This document shows positions 62,707 to 64,000 of a DNA stretch of 64,000 nucleotides, one piece after another. The stretch lies in contig NC_088100.1 of NCBI RefSeq assembly GCF_036370855.1, positions 107,738,387-107,802,386 on the forward strand, in the 5' to 3' direction. The number at the start of each line of letters is the position of its first letter. Within the stretch, counting starts at the first letter, position 1. Both the position numbers and the translations under genes were made by a program. The DNA is from Dromaius novaehollandiae. Lineage: Eukaryota > Chordata > Aves > Casuariiformes > Dromaiidae. The notes under the pieces were generated by a model that saw nothing but the letters and a program-made list of their open reading frames with translations, searched no databases and had not been told where the DNA came from.

Positions 62707-64000
62707 TTTTAATTTGTATTTTTCAAGAGGAGAAAAAGGAAGCTGGATTCAAAATGGACAGTTTTGCTTGTTTTTTCAATTAGATATCCAATAATATCTA
62801 TGCCAAGGAACGATAGCTTCCAAAATACCTCTAGGAACTGCTTGTGTCAAACTCGTGCTTTGAACTGCACACCCGTACAGCTGTCATTTTCATTTTATGG
62901 ATGATACAGAATTGAATCATTTTCTGCTTTGTTAAATTGAGCTGTCTCCTCTCTGAGCAGCAAGTGTATTTTCATATTTGCAAGTTTAAATTGTATAATT
63001 GAGGTGGTAATAAGAAACACTAACAGGTTTTTCATAGGGATGAATTTAGCGGCATTTAACACCAAAGTCATTTTGGACCAAGATGGAATTATTACTAACA
63101 AGACACCAGTCTTTGAGGCAGAATCAACAAGCAGCACCTGAATCTGGGTGTAACATGAAAGCTGCTTTTTTAAAAGATAAAAGCACATTCCATGTAGGTA
63201 AGCAAATGGCAACAAAAATAGGTGAAATGATAGAGGCAAACAGGCTAGGTTTTATTTTCAAGAGCAGCAAGTGAACTGTAAATACTTTAATGTTAGTTTG
63301 CCCATATGTGATCTGAGATCATGAAGTGAGAGGAAATTTCCCAACAACAATTAATGTGTCAGAAATGTTAAAATACAAAACCAGCTGCAATCCACCACAT
63401 AGATCACTCTTGTAATATGTGTTATGGGTCCATTTCTCCTGGAATAGTTTAAACTGAAGCAGTTTCTCTGTTTTGGAGATTTTGTAGTTAATTTTAATTT
63501 TAGCTATTGTTTGGAAAAAGATGGGCTGTCTGTGTAGATATGAAGTATAGTTTTTTCCATAAAACAGAAGTTTATTTTGTATTAAAAATACCACTGTACT
63601 TGTTTTACACCATTTGTATACATGTGGTGATATTAATGCTGAACTGTAAAATTCAGGAATTAAAATGTGACCCTGTAATTCCATAATTATTGCTCTTGTT
63701 TGGTTTGTTGTACATGGTAAGTTAACTCAAAATTTTAAGTGTGGCCATTTTAGAATATTCTTTAAGACTAGTTATCCATGCAATTTTAAAATAATTATAT
63801 ACCATTAGATCAAATACCCAACAGAATGCCTGATTTCTTACCAGCTAGTAAGCGAGACACAAAGCATTCTGATGGATGACAGTTCATGTGAGTGGACCTG
63901 GGGAAAATGATGTTGCCCTTTGTGGGCTCCAGGCAACCAAGAATGGGACTCCTTATTTTACCTGTGCGATGAAAACACCCTGTAAACTCTTAGCGCAGTG

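Larger units (their letters stand above)
62059..64000 (+). other. PPP4R3B: PPP4R3B 3' UTR and downstream sequence
   Basis: AT-rich sequence after the TAA stop with several poly(A) hexamers: AATAAA at 62077, 62295 and 62701, and ATTAAA at 63658. An A8 then G13 run lies at 62312-62332. Frames on the - strand (62895-63239, 63319-63684) are AT-rich chance frames. In mammals CFAP36 lies beyond, converging; no part of it was recognised here. Confidence 0.6.

Noticed and set aside
62895-63684. Frames of 114 and 121 codons on the - strand in the PPP4R3B 3' UTR, considered as part of a convergent gene
   Set aside because: AT-rich random-looking sequence, no splice-site chain, and no similarity I could recognise to CFAP36.

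Overview
The window is vertebrate nuclear DNA, most likely from a bird. Genes are split into many short exons with GT-AG introns. Two CpG islands mark promoters. The only recognisable transposon is a decayed CR1 LINE, the typical repeat of birds and other sauropsids, and the introns are compact. Species was not determined; 'avian' is an inference from the CR1 copies and the compactness.

Two complete protein-coding genes lie head-to-tail on the + strand. PNPT1 (mitochondrial polynucleotide phosphorylase) has 28 coding exons from 3238 to 25266 and encodes 799 residues. PPP4R3B (SMEK2, regulatory subunit 3B of protein phosphatase 4) has 16 coding exons from 33056 to 62058 and encodes 819 residues. 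I rebuilt both exon by exon from splice sites, reading-frame phase and remembered similarity to the human proteins. Every junction keeps the frame and no internal stop or frameshift appears, so both look functional. The same neighbour order and orientation is known in mammals.

Layout: 1-2740 is AT-rich upstream DNA with no recognised gene. 2745-3570 is the PNPT1 CpG-island promoter and exon 1. 3444-25266 is the rest of PNPT1, with two opposed CR1 copies in intron 3 (4817-7786). 25267-32450 is the PNPT1 3' UTR and intergenic DNA. 32500-33430 is the PPP4R3B CpG island, leader and exon 1. 33198-62058 is the rest of PPP4R3B, including an 8-kb intron 2. 62059-64000 is its probable 3' UTR.

The two products have no known joint pathway: PNPT1 degrades and handles RNA in mitochondria, while PPP4R3B directs a Ser/Thr phosphatase to substrates. 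I found no new multi-gene system. The points worth a second look concern splicing and protein detail: a GC-AG intron in PPP4R3B, a changed KH-domain GXXG loop in PNPT1, a NAGNAG acceptor, a stop-free in-frame 87-nt intron, a possible PNPT1 3'-UTR intron, a possible poison microexon, a (TC)40 tract before a PPP4R3B exon, and a 22-bp inverted repeat that could form a miRNA-sized hairpin.
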